Assembly: GCF_000172175.1 (NCBI RefSeq)
Contig: NZ_ABJL02000001.1
Coordinates: 193,620-257,619, forward strand
Direction of reading: 5' to 3'
Length of the DNA: 64,000 nt
Source: Bacteroides intestinalis DSM 17393
GTDB lineage: Bacteria > Bacteroidota > Bacteroidia > Bacteroidales > Bacteroidaceae
Shown piece by piece: positions 10,210 to 17,561 of the stretch. Each line of letters opens with the position of its first letter. Position 1 is the first letter of the stretch. A model generated the notes under the pieces. It was given only the letters and a program-made list of their open reading frames with translations. It searched no databases and was not told where the DNA came from. Both the position numbers and the translations under genes were made by a program.

Positions 10210-10243
10210 CACATGGGAGAATAAAGATATATTCTTCCATGTG
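10210..10243 (+). terminator. hairpin between peptide 1 and propeller 1
   Basis: A 13-bp stem (10210-10222 with 10231-10243, one G-U pair) around an 8-nt loop, starting 12 nt after the peptide stop. There is no strong T tract. It may stabilise the peptide mRNA or reduce read-through into the lipoprotein gene. An equivalent hairpin lies after peptide 2. Confidence 0.55.
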
Positions 10244-10261
10244 GTTTATATCCAATAAAGT

Positions 10262-11365
10262 ATGGCAAAGATATGTGTTATATTCCTCTTTTTGTATTCA
10301 TGTCATAGTTATCCAAGTACTGATCTGATTGTTTGGAATTATGATGATTTTATAAAGAAAGATGTGAAGATGTCTGATATAGCCGATGAAATGACAATCA
10401 TTCAACCTGACTCTATCGATTTTAAGGGAGCTAGAATTGTACATGCTTCATCTTTTTTCCTGGCTGGAACGGAACAAGGAATCTTGAGGTATGATAAAGA
10501 AGGACATTTTATGAACAAGATAGGGGCTATAGGGCAGGGACCGGGTGAATATAGTAGATTTTATCAAATGGCAATAAATGAAACGGAACGGATTATTTAT
10601 GTTTATCGTATGGATATCTCTGCGTTGTTATCTTTTTCTTATGAAGGGACTTTTTTGAATAAACATTCTCTTCAACTTCCTAAAGAATGGGCATGGAAGT
10701 TCTATTATTTGAAAGATAGGCTCTATTTTTATTATAATGTGGATGTTGACAACGAATCACTGCCCTATATGTATGCAATAACAGATACAATAGGGAATTT
10801 ATTATATTCTAAATTAGATGAAAGTTTAGATTTTGCTCCGGGTAATTATCCTAGCTTTCCATCTGATCATATAGGACTGTTTGGTGACACCATGCTAGTC
10901 TGGAATCAATATAGTGATACTATCTATCGAGTTTCAGAAAAGGGAGAAGAAGCTTTTGCGGTATGGGGTGAGTGGGATAAACGATTGACTCCTGCCAAGG
11001 TAGAAAAGGAAGAATGTAATCAATCTATGATAATATCTACCATCTTTGAAACTGTTAATTATTATTTATGTATATGGCGTCCCTATGATATAAAGAAGAA
11101 TAGATGGAATTATTGTTTTTATGATAAAGCATCCGGGAAGTTGTTTAATTCGGAAGGAATCACCGATGACTTATGGGGGCTTCCTTCTATTTTTCCTTAT
11201 AATTATTATGTGATGGATGGTCGTGAATATTTGGAATGTGGCTATCCTACTTATAAACTGTTGGATGCTTGGCTAACTTCTGATGATCCTAAGATACGAA
11301 AGCAAGCTGAGAATATAGATGAAGAAGGTAATAACGTGTTGATAAGGATTCGGTTGAAGAAATAA
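10262..11365 (+). CDS. 6-bladed beta-propeller lipoprotein 1
   Basis: 367 residues with a short signal peptide and lipobox (FLYSC, Cys about 14). The rest has the repeated aromatic/Gly pattern of Bacteroides 6-bladed beta-propeller lipoproteins, including the GAIGQGPGEY turn near 95. It is very close in sequence to the propeller of cassette 3 (13461-14570). It follows peptide 1 by 63 nt. Each intact propeller follows a peptide or peptide promoter, so a paired role such as immunity, receptor or chaperone is plausible, but no family member I know of here proves one. Confidence 0.75.
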   Translation: MAKICVIFLFLYSCHSYPSTDLIVWNYDDFIKKDVKMSDIADEMTIIQPDSIDFKGARIVHASSFFLAGTEQGILRYDKEGHFMNKIGAIGQGPGEYSRFYQMAINETERIIYVYRMDISALLSFSYEGTFLNKHSLQLPKEWAWKFYYLKDRLYFYYNVDVDNESLPYMYAITDTIGNLLYSKLDESLDFAPGNYPSFPSDHIGLFGDTMLVWNQYSDTIYRVSEKGEEAFAVWGEWDKRLTPAKVEKEECNQSMIISTIFETVNYYLCIWRPYDIKKNRWNYCFYDKASGKLFNSEGITDDLWGLPSIFPYNYYVMDGREYLECGYPTYKLLDAWLTSDDPKIRKQAENIDEEGNNVLIRIRLKK

Positions 11366-11377
11366 TAATATTGATTT

Positions 11378-11481
11378 CTAATGTGACTGCCGATGCTATT
11401 GCGAAGTCGAAGCAATGTATGAAGGGCAAATTGTTGTTGTCTGTTGGCGATTCTTTTGATGACTTTATACGGAAATTGTAA
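11378..11481 (+). pseudogene. duplicated 3' fragment of the regulator gene (copy 2)
   Basis: This matches 9577-9680 closely, including the stop codon, but has no start of its own. It begins 12 nt after the stop of propeller 1. It marks the junction of cassettes 1 and 2. Confidence 0.85.
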
Positions 11482-11593
11482 AAAAAGGGAAGAAAAAATG
11501 TCCGGCTTAGACTCTTCTTTTTTGCTTTGGTTTTTGAAGTAATGTGTTGATTCTTAATGTTATAGCTTGTTTCTCTTTTGCCCGGTTTACAAG

Positions 11594-11623
11594 GTTTCTT
11601 CGTTCGTATAAGTGCGAAGAAAC
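11594..11623 (+). other. short hairpin in the leader of decayed cassette 2
   Basis: A perfect 9-bp stem (11594-11602 with 11615-11623). It occupies the place where cassettes 1, 3 and 4 have their TAACTTTG promoter, which is lost here. Confidence 0.35.
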
Positions 11624-11645
11624 TTCTTGTTTATAACTAAGTGAT

Positions 11646-11765
11646 ATGAAAACAATGAAAATATCTGTAAAATATAGTAGAATAGGGATACCTTTTCTTT
11701 TTCTTGTACTCTTTGTTTTTTCTGATAGTTTATATGCATCCTCAGAAATGGGAACTTTTCCCTAA
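11646..11765 (+). CDS. 39-residue ORF with signal peptide, probably a remnant
   Basis: ATG to TAA encodes 39 residues. It has a basic start, a strongly hydrophobic stretch (IPFLFLVLFVFS) and a signal-peptidase-like end (SLYA-SS), then stops after nine more residues. It occupies the peptide position of cassette 2 but has no double-glycine leader. The last codons run into the repeat at 11756. It is likely the truncated start of a secreted protein; expression is doubtful. Confidence 0.35.
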   Translation: MKTMKISVKYSRIGIPFLFLVLFVFSDSLYASSEMGTFP

Positions 11766-11820
11766 CTGGAGAAAAATATTTTCCCAGTTAGAGAAATGTT
11801 TTTCTCCAGTTAGGGAAAAA
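11756..11820 (+). repeat. triple CTAACTGG/CCAGTTAG repeat with 21-bp perfect inverted arms
   Basis: Arm 11756-11776 is the exact reverse complement of 11799-11819. A third related unit (TTTTCCCAGTTAGAGAAA) sits between them. The AGTTA cores at 11786 and 11808 are 22 bp apart; the inverted core at 11763 is about 23 bp away. The function is unknown. As RNA it could form a long hairpin. Confidence 0.7.
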
Positions 11821-11877
11821 ACAAGGTCTCACCAATGATTTATGGGATCTTCCTTTTTCCCCTATAATTATTTTGTA

Positions 11878-12601
11878 GGGTGCTCAGTTCCGTGTTCTAA
11901 AATCAGCTCACATTTTTGAATGTAAAACCGCTTGCATGGGGAATCATTCTCCACCAGCGACACATAATTCTTATACTTTGCCTGCGTAAGCAGCAAAGCA
12001 TACCATCTCATTATCATTTTGACACTTTGTATTTCCAATTGCCTGAGAATGCATTATTTCCGGGCAACTGACCATGAAGGCGAAAAGAAAGAAACGAAAT
12101 TCAGCAAGTTGCAGATAATTAATGATGTATCGAAATGTTTACACTTCTTTTAGAGTAAAATACCACCCCAAAAACACAGATATAAGAGAATTTGCCGACG
12201 CAAATAAGTGCATTATTCATAAGTAGTAACTCTTTTGACCGTAAGTAGTAATGATATTACCTATAAGTAGTAACCTTATGCCCCGTAAGTAGTAACCCTT
12301 TTCTGCATAAGAAGCCCGAAAAGATGTAAGAATATGCAGAAATAACGAATTTATATTCCTTATTTATTCACTATATATCCTATAATGCAAGATTGGCAGA
12401 TGGGAATAATCACATAAAACAAAGGAATAGCATTAATTTGATTAAGATATCAATGAATAAAAATCAATTTGTTATTTAGCGGAATAGGTAGGGCGTTCAG
12501 TTTGATATTCCGGTTTTTGCTTCAAAAAAACAATCGTGTATTCCTCAAAGCACTGATAACCATATAATATATGGGGCATGTTAACATAGAACTGGACACC
12601 T
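11878..12601 (+). mobile_element. 724-bp non-coding insertion with 13-bp target duplication
   Basis: The element is flanked by perfect direct repeats TAATTATTTTGTA at 11865-11877 and 12602-12614; removing it and one repeat restores the propeller sequence. The ends form an imperfect inverted repeat: 14 of the first 19 positions match and all five differences are transitions. No transposase frame is present. A 13-bp duplication is in the range known for some IS4-family elements, but I cannot assign a family. It looks like a MITE or a decayed IS. A minus-strand frame of about 50 codons at the left end may be a gene relic. Confidence 0.72.
12219..12297 (+). repeat. iteron-like array, four TAAGTAGTAA at exact 22-bp steps
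   Basis: TAAGTAGTAA starts at 12220, 12242, 12264 and 12286. The 10-bp core is exact in all four and the intervening 12 bp vary. Constant two-turn spacing resembles iterons of replication origins or arrayed protein sites. The array lies inside the 724-bp insertion. Confidence 0.8.
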
Positions 12602-12779
12602 TAATTATTTTGTAATAGATAGGCGTGAATATTTAGAAACTCTTTATCAACCTTATGAGTTATTGGATGCCTGGTTGTCTTCTGATGATCCTGGGATACA
12701 AAAGTTGGCTGATTGTATTGATGAAGAAGGTAATAACGTATTGATAAGGATTCGGTTGAAGAAATAATAATATTGATTT

Positions 12780-12883
12780 CTAATGTGACTGTTGATGCTG
12801 TTGCGAAGTCGAAGCAACAGATGAAGGGTAAGTTTTTGCTGCCTGGCGGTGATACTTTTGATGATTTTATACGGAATTTGTAA
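12780..12883 (+). pseudogene. duplicated 3' fragment of the regulator gene (copy 3)
   Basis: Matches 9577-9680 with few differences and ends with the same stop codon position. It lies 12 nt after the propeller remnant of cassette 2 and opens cassette 3. Confidence 0.85.
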
Positions 12884-12995
12884 AAAAGGGAAGAAAGGAT
12901 TGTCCGGTTGAGAGTCTTCTTTTTGCTTTAATTCTTGGGGTAATGTATTGATTTTTAGTATTATAGTTCATTCGTTTTTTGTCCGGTATCTTTTC

Positions 12996-13026
12996 TTGTT
13001 TAAGTGTAGTATCCTGCCTAACTTTG
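12996..13026 (+). promoter_or_regulatory. promoter of peptide cassette 3
   Basis: TTG at 12996-12998, 20-nt spacer, TAACTTTG at 13019-13026. The surrounding 150 bp are nearly identical to those of cassette 1. Confidence 0.7.
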
Positions 13027-13166
13027 CTACATTCCAAGTCGGGATGTTAGCTGCATTTCAACTTTGATGCTGATACCGTATAGTATTAATCGTAATGGAG
13101 TAGCTGGCTGTTATGATGGATAGGACGGAGTCTTTTCTCTATTGTTTTACTTAAAATTGAATGCTT

Positions 13167-13400
13167 ATGAAAAAGATTTTGAATGTCTCGGAAATGAAGC
13201 AGGTGCGTGGAGGGGCAGTTCCTTCAAGTTATTGTCGTGAAGGTGAAAAACTGTACACTTGTTCTACTTCTTGGATGAGTGGAACGGTAACTCAGGGTTC
13301 AGTATGTGCAACAAGTGCAAGTGCCGCCCAAACTGCGGTTTCTAAAGTTCACATGAATCAAGATGTTATTAGAGATGAAGTGGCTGTTGTTTGTTACTAA
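13167..13400 (+). CDS. double-glycine-leader secreted peptide 2 (four-cysteine core)
   Basis: A 77-residue precursor (upstream in-frame ATG at 13161). The DNA from 13161 to 13262 is identical to that of peptide 1, covering the leader and the first 16 core residues, then the two diverge sharply. The core is again 61 residues with Cys at 7, 16, 31 and 60, and keeps W20 and GSVCATS. The mixture of an identical front and a changed back points to diversification of the exposed or specificity-bearing part. Export and oxidation are expected through the genes at 16008-21092. Confidence 0.78.
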   Translation: MKKILNVSEMKQVRGGAVPSSYCREGEKLYTCSTSWMSGTVTQGSVCATSASAAQTAVSKVHMNQDVIRDEVAVVCY

Positions 13401-13409
13401 TTAAAATTG

Positions 13410-13446
13410 ATATTTGAGAGAATAGATATTCTATTCTCTCAAATAT
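13410..13446 (+). terminator. hairpin between peptide 2 and propeller 2
   Basis: A perfect 15-bp stem (13410-13424 with 13432-13446), 7-nt loop, followed by a T-rich stretch. It begins 10 nt after the peptide stop and ends 15 nt before the propeller start at 13461. It is likely a partial terminator giving more peptide than lipoprotein mRNA. Confidence 0.65.
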
Positions 13447-13460
13447 TTGTATTTTTTCCT

Positions 13461-14570
13461 ATGAAAGATATATTTGTATTTCTTGTTCTGTTTGCTTTGT
13501 GTTCTTGTCATAACTATACGAAGTCTAAAACTGTGGTTTGGAATTATGATGATTTCATTAGTGCGAATGTGCGAATGTCTGATATCGCCGATGAAATGAC
13601 GATCATTCAGCCGGATTCTATTGACTATAAGGGAGCCGAAATAGTACATGCTTCATCCTTTTTCTTGGCTGGAACGGAACAAGGAATATTGAGGTATGAT
13701 AAAGAAGGGCATTTTATGAACAGGATAGGGGCTATAGGGCAAGGACCGGGTGAATACAGAAGATTTTATAATATGGCGATAAATGAAACAGACAGGATTA
13801 TTTATGTTTACTGTATGGACACCTCTGCGTTATTGTCTTTTTCTTATGAAGGAACCTTTCTTAATAAACATTCTCTTCAACTTCCTAAAGAATGGGCATG
13901 GAAGTTTTACTATCTGGAAGATAAATTCTATTTTTATTATCTTGTAAACGCTGATAGCGAATCAGCACCTTATATGTATGCAATAACAGATACAATAGGG
14001 AATTTATTATATTCCAAACAGGATGAAGGTTTACATTTTGCTCCAGGGAACTATCCAAGTTTTCCGTCTCATCATATGGGATTGTTTGGTGATACCATGT
14101 TGGTATGGAATCAATATAGTGATACTATTTACCGTATCTCAGAAAAAGGAGAAGAAGCTTTTGCTGTATGGGGTAAATGGAGTAAGCGGTTGACTCCTGC
14201 TAAGGTAGAAAAGGAAGAATACTATCAGTCTATGATGATATATACTATCATAGAAACAACTAATTATTATTTGTGTATATGGCGTCCCTATGACATAATG
14301 AAGGGGCGATGGAATTATTGTTTTTATGATAAAGCATCCGGGAAGTTGTTTAATTCGGAAGGAATTACTGATGATTTATGGGGGCTTCCTTTCTTTTTTC
14401 CCTATAATTATTTTGTAATAGATGGGCGTGAATATTTAGAAGCTCATTATCAACCTTATGAATTATTGGATGCTTGGCTGACTTCTGATGATCCTAAGAT
14501 ACGAAAGCAAGCTGAGAGTATAGATGAAGAAGGTAATAACGTATTGATAAGGATTCGGTTGAAGAAATAA
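13461..14570 (+). CDS. 6-bladed beta-propeller lipoprotein 2
   Basis: 369 residues from the ATG at 13461. A frame open from 13407 exists, but it would run through the hairpin and place 18 odd residues before the signal peptide. The lipobox is FALCSC. The mature part is highly similar to propeller 1 throughout, with the same GAIGQGPGEY and DKASGKLFNSEG stretches, and differs by scattered substitutions. It should sit on a membrane as a lipoprotein. As the partner of peptide 2 it is a candidate immunity or binding protein; this is inference. Confidence 0.75.
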   Translation: MKDIFVFLVLFALCSCHNYTKSKTVVWNYDDFISANVRMSDIADEMTIIQPDSIDYKGAEIVHASSFFLAGTEQGILRYDKEGHFMNRIGAIGQGPGEYRRFYNMAINETDRIIYVYCMDTSALLSFSYEGTFLNKHSLQLPKEWAWKFYYLEDKFYFYYLVNADSESAPYMYAITDTIGNLLYSKQDEGLHFAPGNYPSFPSHHMGLFGDTMLVWNQYSDTIYRISEKGEEAFAVWGKWSKRLTPAKVEKEEYYQSMMIYTIIETTNYYLCIWRPYDIMKGRWNYCFYDKASGKLFNSEGITDDLWGLPFFFPYNYFVIDGREYLEAHYQPYELLDAWLTSDDPKIRKQAESIDEEGNNVLIRIRLKK

Positions 14571-14582
14571 TAATATTGATTT

Positions 14583-14686
14583 CTAATGTGACTGTTGATG
14601 CTGTTGCGAAGTCGAAGCAACAGATGAAGGGTAAGTTTTTGCTGCCTGGCGGTGATACTTTTGATGATTTTATACGGAATTTGTAA
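14583..14686 (+). pseudogene. duplicated 3' fragment of the regulator gene (copy 4)
   Basis: Matches the copy at 12780-12883 almost exactly. It opens cassette 4, which has a promoter but no peptide gene. Confidence 0.85.
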
Positions 14687-14798
14687 AAAAAGGAAGGAGA
14701 AATTGTCCGGTTGATGCCCTTCTTTTTGCCTTTGTATTGTATGTAATCTTTTGATTTGTAGTGTTATATCTGATGTCTTTTTTGTCCGGTATGTTTTC

Positions 14799-14829
14799 TT
14801 GTTTAACTGATATATCCTGCCTAACTTTG
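14799..14829 (+). promoter_or_regulatory. promoter of cassette 4 and probably of the export genes
   Basis: TTG at 14799-14801, 20-nt spacer, TAACTTTG at 14822-14829. It has the same form as in cassettes 1 and 3. The following five genes to 21092 are tightly packed and may be one transcript. The gap 14571-14891 otherwise holds only the regulator fragment and this leader. Confidence 0.68.
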
Positions 14830-14891
14830 TTGCATTCCAAGTTGAATGTTGGATGCATTTCAACTTTGATGCTATGAATAAATGATATATT

Positions 14892-15986
14892 ATGAAGATA
14901 GTTTTCATATTGTTAGAAGTTTTTCTGTTCTTTAGCTGTAATCATCGGCAGAGTACGGAACTTCTGAAAATAAAGCCGATAGATGAATTGCTAACTGAGA
15001 TACCTGTATCAGAGTTTGCGGATAGTGTTTCTTTGATACAACTTGATAATAGATTTCTATTGGCAAGCTATGGGAATCCCTGTTTTACTGATAGTTTTTT
15101 TCTGGTTACAGTAGCAGATGGTGTCTTGAAGTATTCATATACAGGAGAGTTGCTTATGAAGATAGGAGAAATAGGGCAGGGACCAATGGAATATAATAGA
15201 AATAATCTGATGACTATTGACATTCGTAATAAGCGAATTCGTGTATATAGTATACCGGAAAAAGTGATGATTGAATATTCTTATGATGGGGATTTTTTGA
15301 ATCGTGTTCATTTTGATCTGCCGGATGACACCTTTGGCTATCCAACTACGATGCGTGTTCTTGCCAATAAGTGTTATTTCTTCTATACATCAATGTCCGG
15401 TTTATCCGATCCTTATTATTGGGTGATTACAGATACTTGTGGACAAAGTTTGGAGATAAAACAGAAACATGGACAACCCGTTTTAAAGAGAGGATATGCT
15501 TGTGGTACTTACTGTACATCTTCTTCTGATAATTCTTTGCTATATTATAATTTATTCAATGATACTATTTTTCGTTTTACAGAACAGGGGGGTATGCCTG
15601 CCTTTTTATGGGAGCAAGGGAAGCATCGTATATCTGTATCAACTGAAGATATAAGTAATGATATGATGGTTTTTACGATGTTTGCTGAGACGAAAAGATT
15701 CTTATTTTTTAAGTGGATTGATGCTGGTTTTAAGTCTTTCTCTTCTTTTGGTTTCTACGATAAAAAAATGCAAATATCTATGGGAACAAAGAAACTTAGG
15801 GATGATTTAAATACTCAAATCACTATTCCTCTAAACTGGGTATTTTCATACTCTCAAAAAGATAAAAAAGATTATATGATAGGAAAGATTGAACCATATG
15901 AATTACCGGAAGAAATTCTGCAAAGAGAGAATATTGATCCGGAAGGTAATTTAGTCATGATAATGATTCGATTGAAAGATGAATGA
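14892..15986 (+). CDS. 6-bladed beta-propeller lipoprotein 3 (diverged)
   Basis: 364 residues with a lipobox (FLFFSC). It has the propeller pattern and the GEIGQGPMEY turn, but is clearly more distant from propellers 1 and 2, which are near twins. It follows the cassette 4 promoter directly, without a peptide gene, and precedes the VKOR fusion by 21 nt. It may be the original, single-copy partner of the exporter. The function is not known. Confidence 0.72.
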   Translation: MKIVFILLEVFLFFSCNHRQSTELLKIKPIDELLTEIPVSEFADSVSLIQLDNRFLLASYGNPCFTDSFFLVTVADGVLKYSYTGELLMKIGEIGQGPMEYNRNNLMTIDIRNKRIRVYSIPEKVMIEYSYDGDFLNRVHFDLPDDTFGYPTTMRVLANKCYFFYTSMSGLSDPYYWVITDTCGQSLEIKQKHGQPVLKRGYACGTYCTSSSDNSLLYYNLFNDTIFRFTEQGGMPAFLWEQGKHRISVSTEDISNDMMVFTMFAETKRFLFFKWIDAGFKSFSSFGFYDKKMQISMGTKKLRDDLNTQITIPLNWVFSYSQKDKKDYMIGKIEPYELPEEILQRENIDPEGNLVMIMIRLKDE

Positions 15987-16007
15987 AAATCTATAATTAT
16001 TGAATAC

Positions 16008-17561
16008 ATGAAAACACTATTATCAACCTATTTGCATGAGTTACATATTCCTTTTACCAGAAGCTATGCCGATAAGCTTTTTGCAGAACATCCGTATCGT
16101 TATAACTTGTATGGTTTGTCAGATATGCTATCTGTATATAAGATAGAGAATGCCGGAATACAGGTGGAGGATAAGGATTTAAGAGAATTAGCTTCTCCTT
16201 TTGTGGCGCATGTCAGTAATGATTTTGTGGTAGTAAGGCAAATGTCTGATCAGGCTGTCGATTATGTTTGGCGTGAGAAAGAGATATCTGTGCCTGTAGA
16301 TGAATTTAAAAAGCTATGGTCGGGTATCGCACTTGTTGCTGAACCGGGAGAATCTTCAAGAGAACCGGAATATGAGAAGCACCGGGAGACTGCACTTGTT
16401 AATTCTGTTCAGAAAATAGGAATAATTATGATTTTGGTTGTTTTATTGGTCTTGGGGAGTTGGGAGCATCATTTATTCTCTTCTGTAACAGGTGGTTTCT
16501 TATTGTTTATTAATCTGGCAGGTGTTGGTGTGAGTTTTCTGTTGTTATTGAAACAAGGCAAAGTACAGAGTGAGTATACAGATAAGATTTGTTCACTGTT
16601 TAAACAAGGTGATTGTAACAGTGTGTTAGAATCTGATGCAGCAAAATTAGGAGGGATGTTTAGTTGGAGTGAAATAGGGCTCGGCTATTTTATTTCGAGT
16701 CTTACTTTGGTGGTATTTTACCCTCAATGGATGCCCTATTTAATGCTTGTCAACTTATTATCTTTGCCTTATACAGGTTGGAGTGTCTGGTATCAGTATA
16801 AGGTTGCTAAACAATGGTGTCCGTTGTGCTTGTCTGTGTTGCTGCTTTTGTGGATGACGGCTGTTGTGAATGTATTCGGGCAATGGAGATTACCGACTTT
16901 TGAGATGCAAGATATGTTGTCTGTGGCAATACTTTATTTACTACCTTTCTTGGCTTTACATCTGTTATCAGAACGTTGGTTCCGTTCGGAACAGTTGGAG
17001 AATGTGAAGTATGAATTGAATAATCTGAAAGCGTCAGAAAGTGTTTTTCTTTCTCAATTGGAGTTACAACCTCATTATAAAGTAAATCTGGCTACTTCTC
17101 AAATCGTTTGGGGATGCCCGCAAGCAAAGTTGCGTATTACGGTCTTGACTAATCCTCATTGTAATCCATGTGCGCAGATGCATAAGCGTATTGGTGCATT
17201 GTTGAGGGAAATGGGAGATAAGGTTTGTGTTCAGTATATCTTTTCTTCCTTTAATAAGGAACTCGAAAAGAGTGCCCGATTTCTTCTTGCCGTTTATCAA
17301 CAAGAGAATTATGAGAGAGCTGAAGCAATTTATAATGATTGGTTTGCTGGAAAGAAATATCTGGGAGAGACTTATATGCTAACGTTTGATTATGACTTAG
17401 AGTCTATGGAGGTTAATCGTGAGTTGAATAAACATAAAGAGTGGCAACTTGAAAACAGATTGACAGCAACTCCTACTGTTTTGATAAATGGTTATCAATT
17501 ACCGGATAGTTATAAAATTGAAGATATGAGACATTTTGGAGATTTAAATATCAATCAATGA
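16008..17561 (+). CDS. degenerate C39 domain - VKOR - thioredoxin fusion (disulfide formation)
   Basis: 517 residues in three parts. Residues 1-110 resemble a C39 peptidase fold (GLSDMLSVYKIENAG, then FVAHVSNDFVVV) but lack the catalytic Cys region, and the His of the NHFVV motif is Asp. Residues about 140-300 are a membrane VKOR domain with Cys195, Cys203 and the redox pair C271-PL-C274. Residues about 345-517 are a thioredoxin/DsbA-like domain with C385-NP-C388. VKOR-Trx fusions oxidise exported cysteines using quinones. The dead C39 part could bind leader peptides and bring the four-Cys precursors to the oxidase. It overlaps the exporter gene by 4 nt. Confidence 0.85.
   Translation: MKTLLSTYLHELHIPFTRSYADKLFAEHPYRYNLYGLSDMLSVYKIENAGIQVEDKDLRELASPFVAHVSNDFVVVRQMSDQAVDYVWREKEISVPVDEFKKLWSGIALVAEPGESSREPEYEKHRETALVNSVQKIGIIMILVVLLVLGSWEHHLFSSVTGGFLLFINLAGVGVSFLLLLKQGKVQSEYTDKICSLFKQGDCNSVLESDAAKLGGMFSWSEIGLGYFISSLTLVVFYPQWMPYLMLVNLLSLPYTGWSVWYQYKVAKQWCPLCLSVLLLLWMTAVVNVFGQWRLPTFEMQDMLSVAILYLLPFLALHLLSERWFRSEQLENVKYELNNLKASESVFLSQLELQPHYKVNLATSQIVWGCPQAKLRITVLTNPHCNPCAQMHKRIGALLREMGDKVCVQYIFSSFNKELEKSARFLLAVYQQENYERAEAIYNDWFAGKKYLGETYMLTFDYDLESMEVNRELNKHKEWQLENRLTATPTVLINGYQLPDSYKIEDMRHFGDLNINQ

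Larger units (their letters stand above)
11825..12767 (+). pseudogene. propeller lipoprotein remnant, split by an insertion
   Basis: 11825-11877 and 12603-12767 together match the last 70 or so codons of the propeller genes (DLWGLPFFFPYNYF, then DGREYLE to the RIRLKK end). Everything upstream is missing and a 724-bp element interrupts it, creating an in-frame TAG at the left junction. This is the decayed propeller of cassette 2. Confidence 0.85.
9577..14891 (+). repeat. tandem cassette array (four copies of regulator 3' end + leader region + peptide/propeller)
   Basis: The 3'-terminal stretch of the regulator gene (9577-9680) recurs at 11378-11481, 12780-12883 and 14583-14686. Units 1 and 3 are 1801 and 1803 bp long and share the same order: fragment, promoter region, double-glycine peptide, hairpin, propeller lipoprotein. 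Unit 2 is decayed. Unit 4 keeps the fragment and promoter, lacks the peptide and carries a more diverged propeller gene. The arrangement fits repeated unequal recombination with an endpoint inside the regulator's HTH codons. Confidence 0.88.

Noticed and set aside
11872..12025. Minus-strand frame of about 50 codons at the left end of the 724-bp element
   Set aside because: It ends in the target repeat, has no family match I recognise, and no promoter; kept only as a possible relic.
12219..12297. Possible CRISPR array
   Set aside because: Repeats are only 10 bp and spacers 12 bp, and no cas genes are in the window.
13407..13460. Upstream extension of propeller 2 to 13407
   Set aside because: It would cross the hairpin and put 18 residues before a proper lipoprotein signal that starts at 13461.
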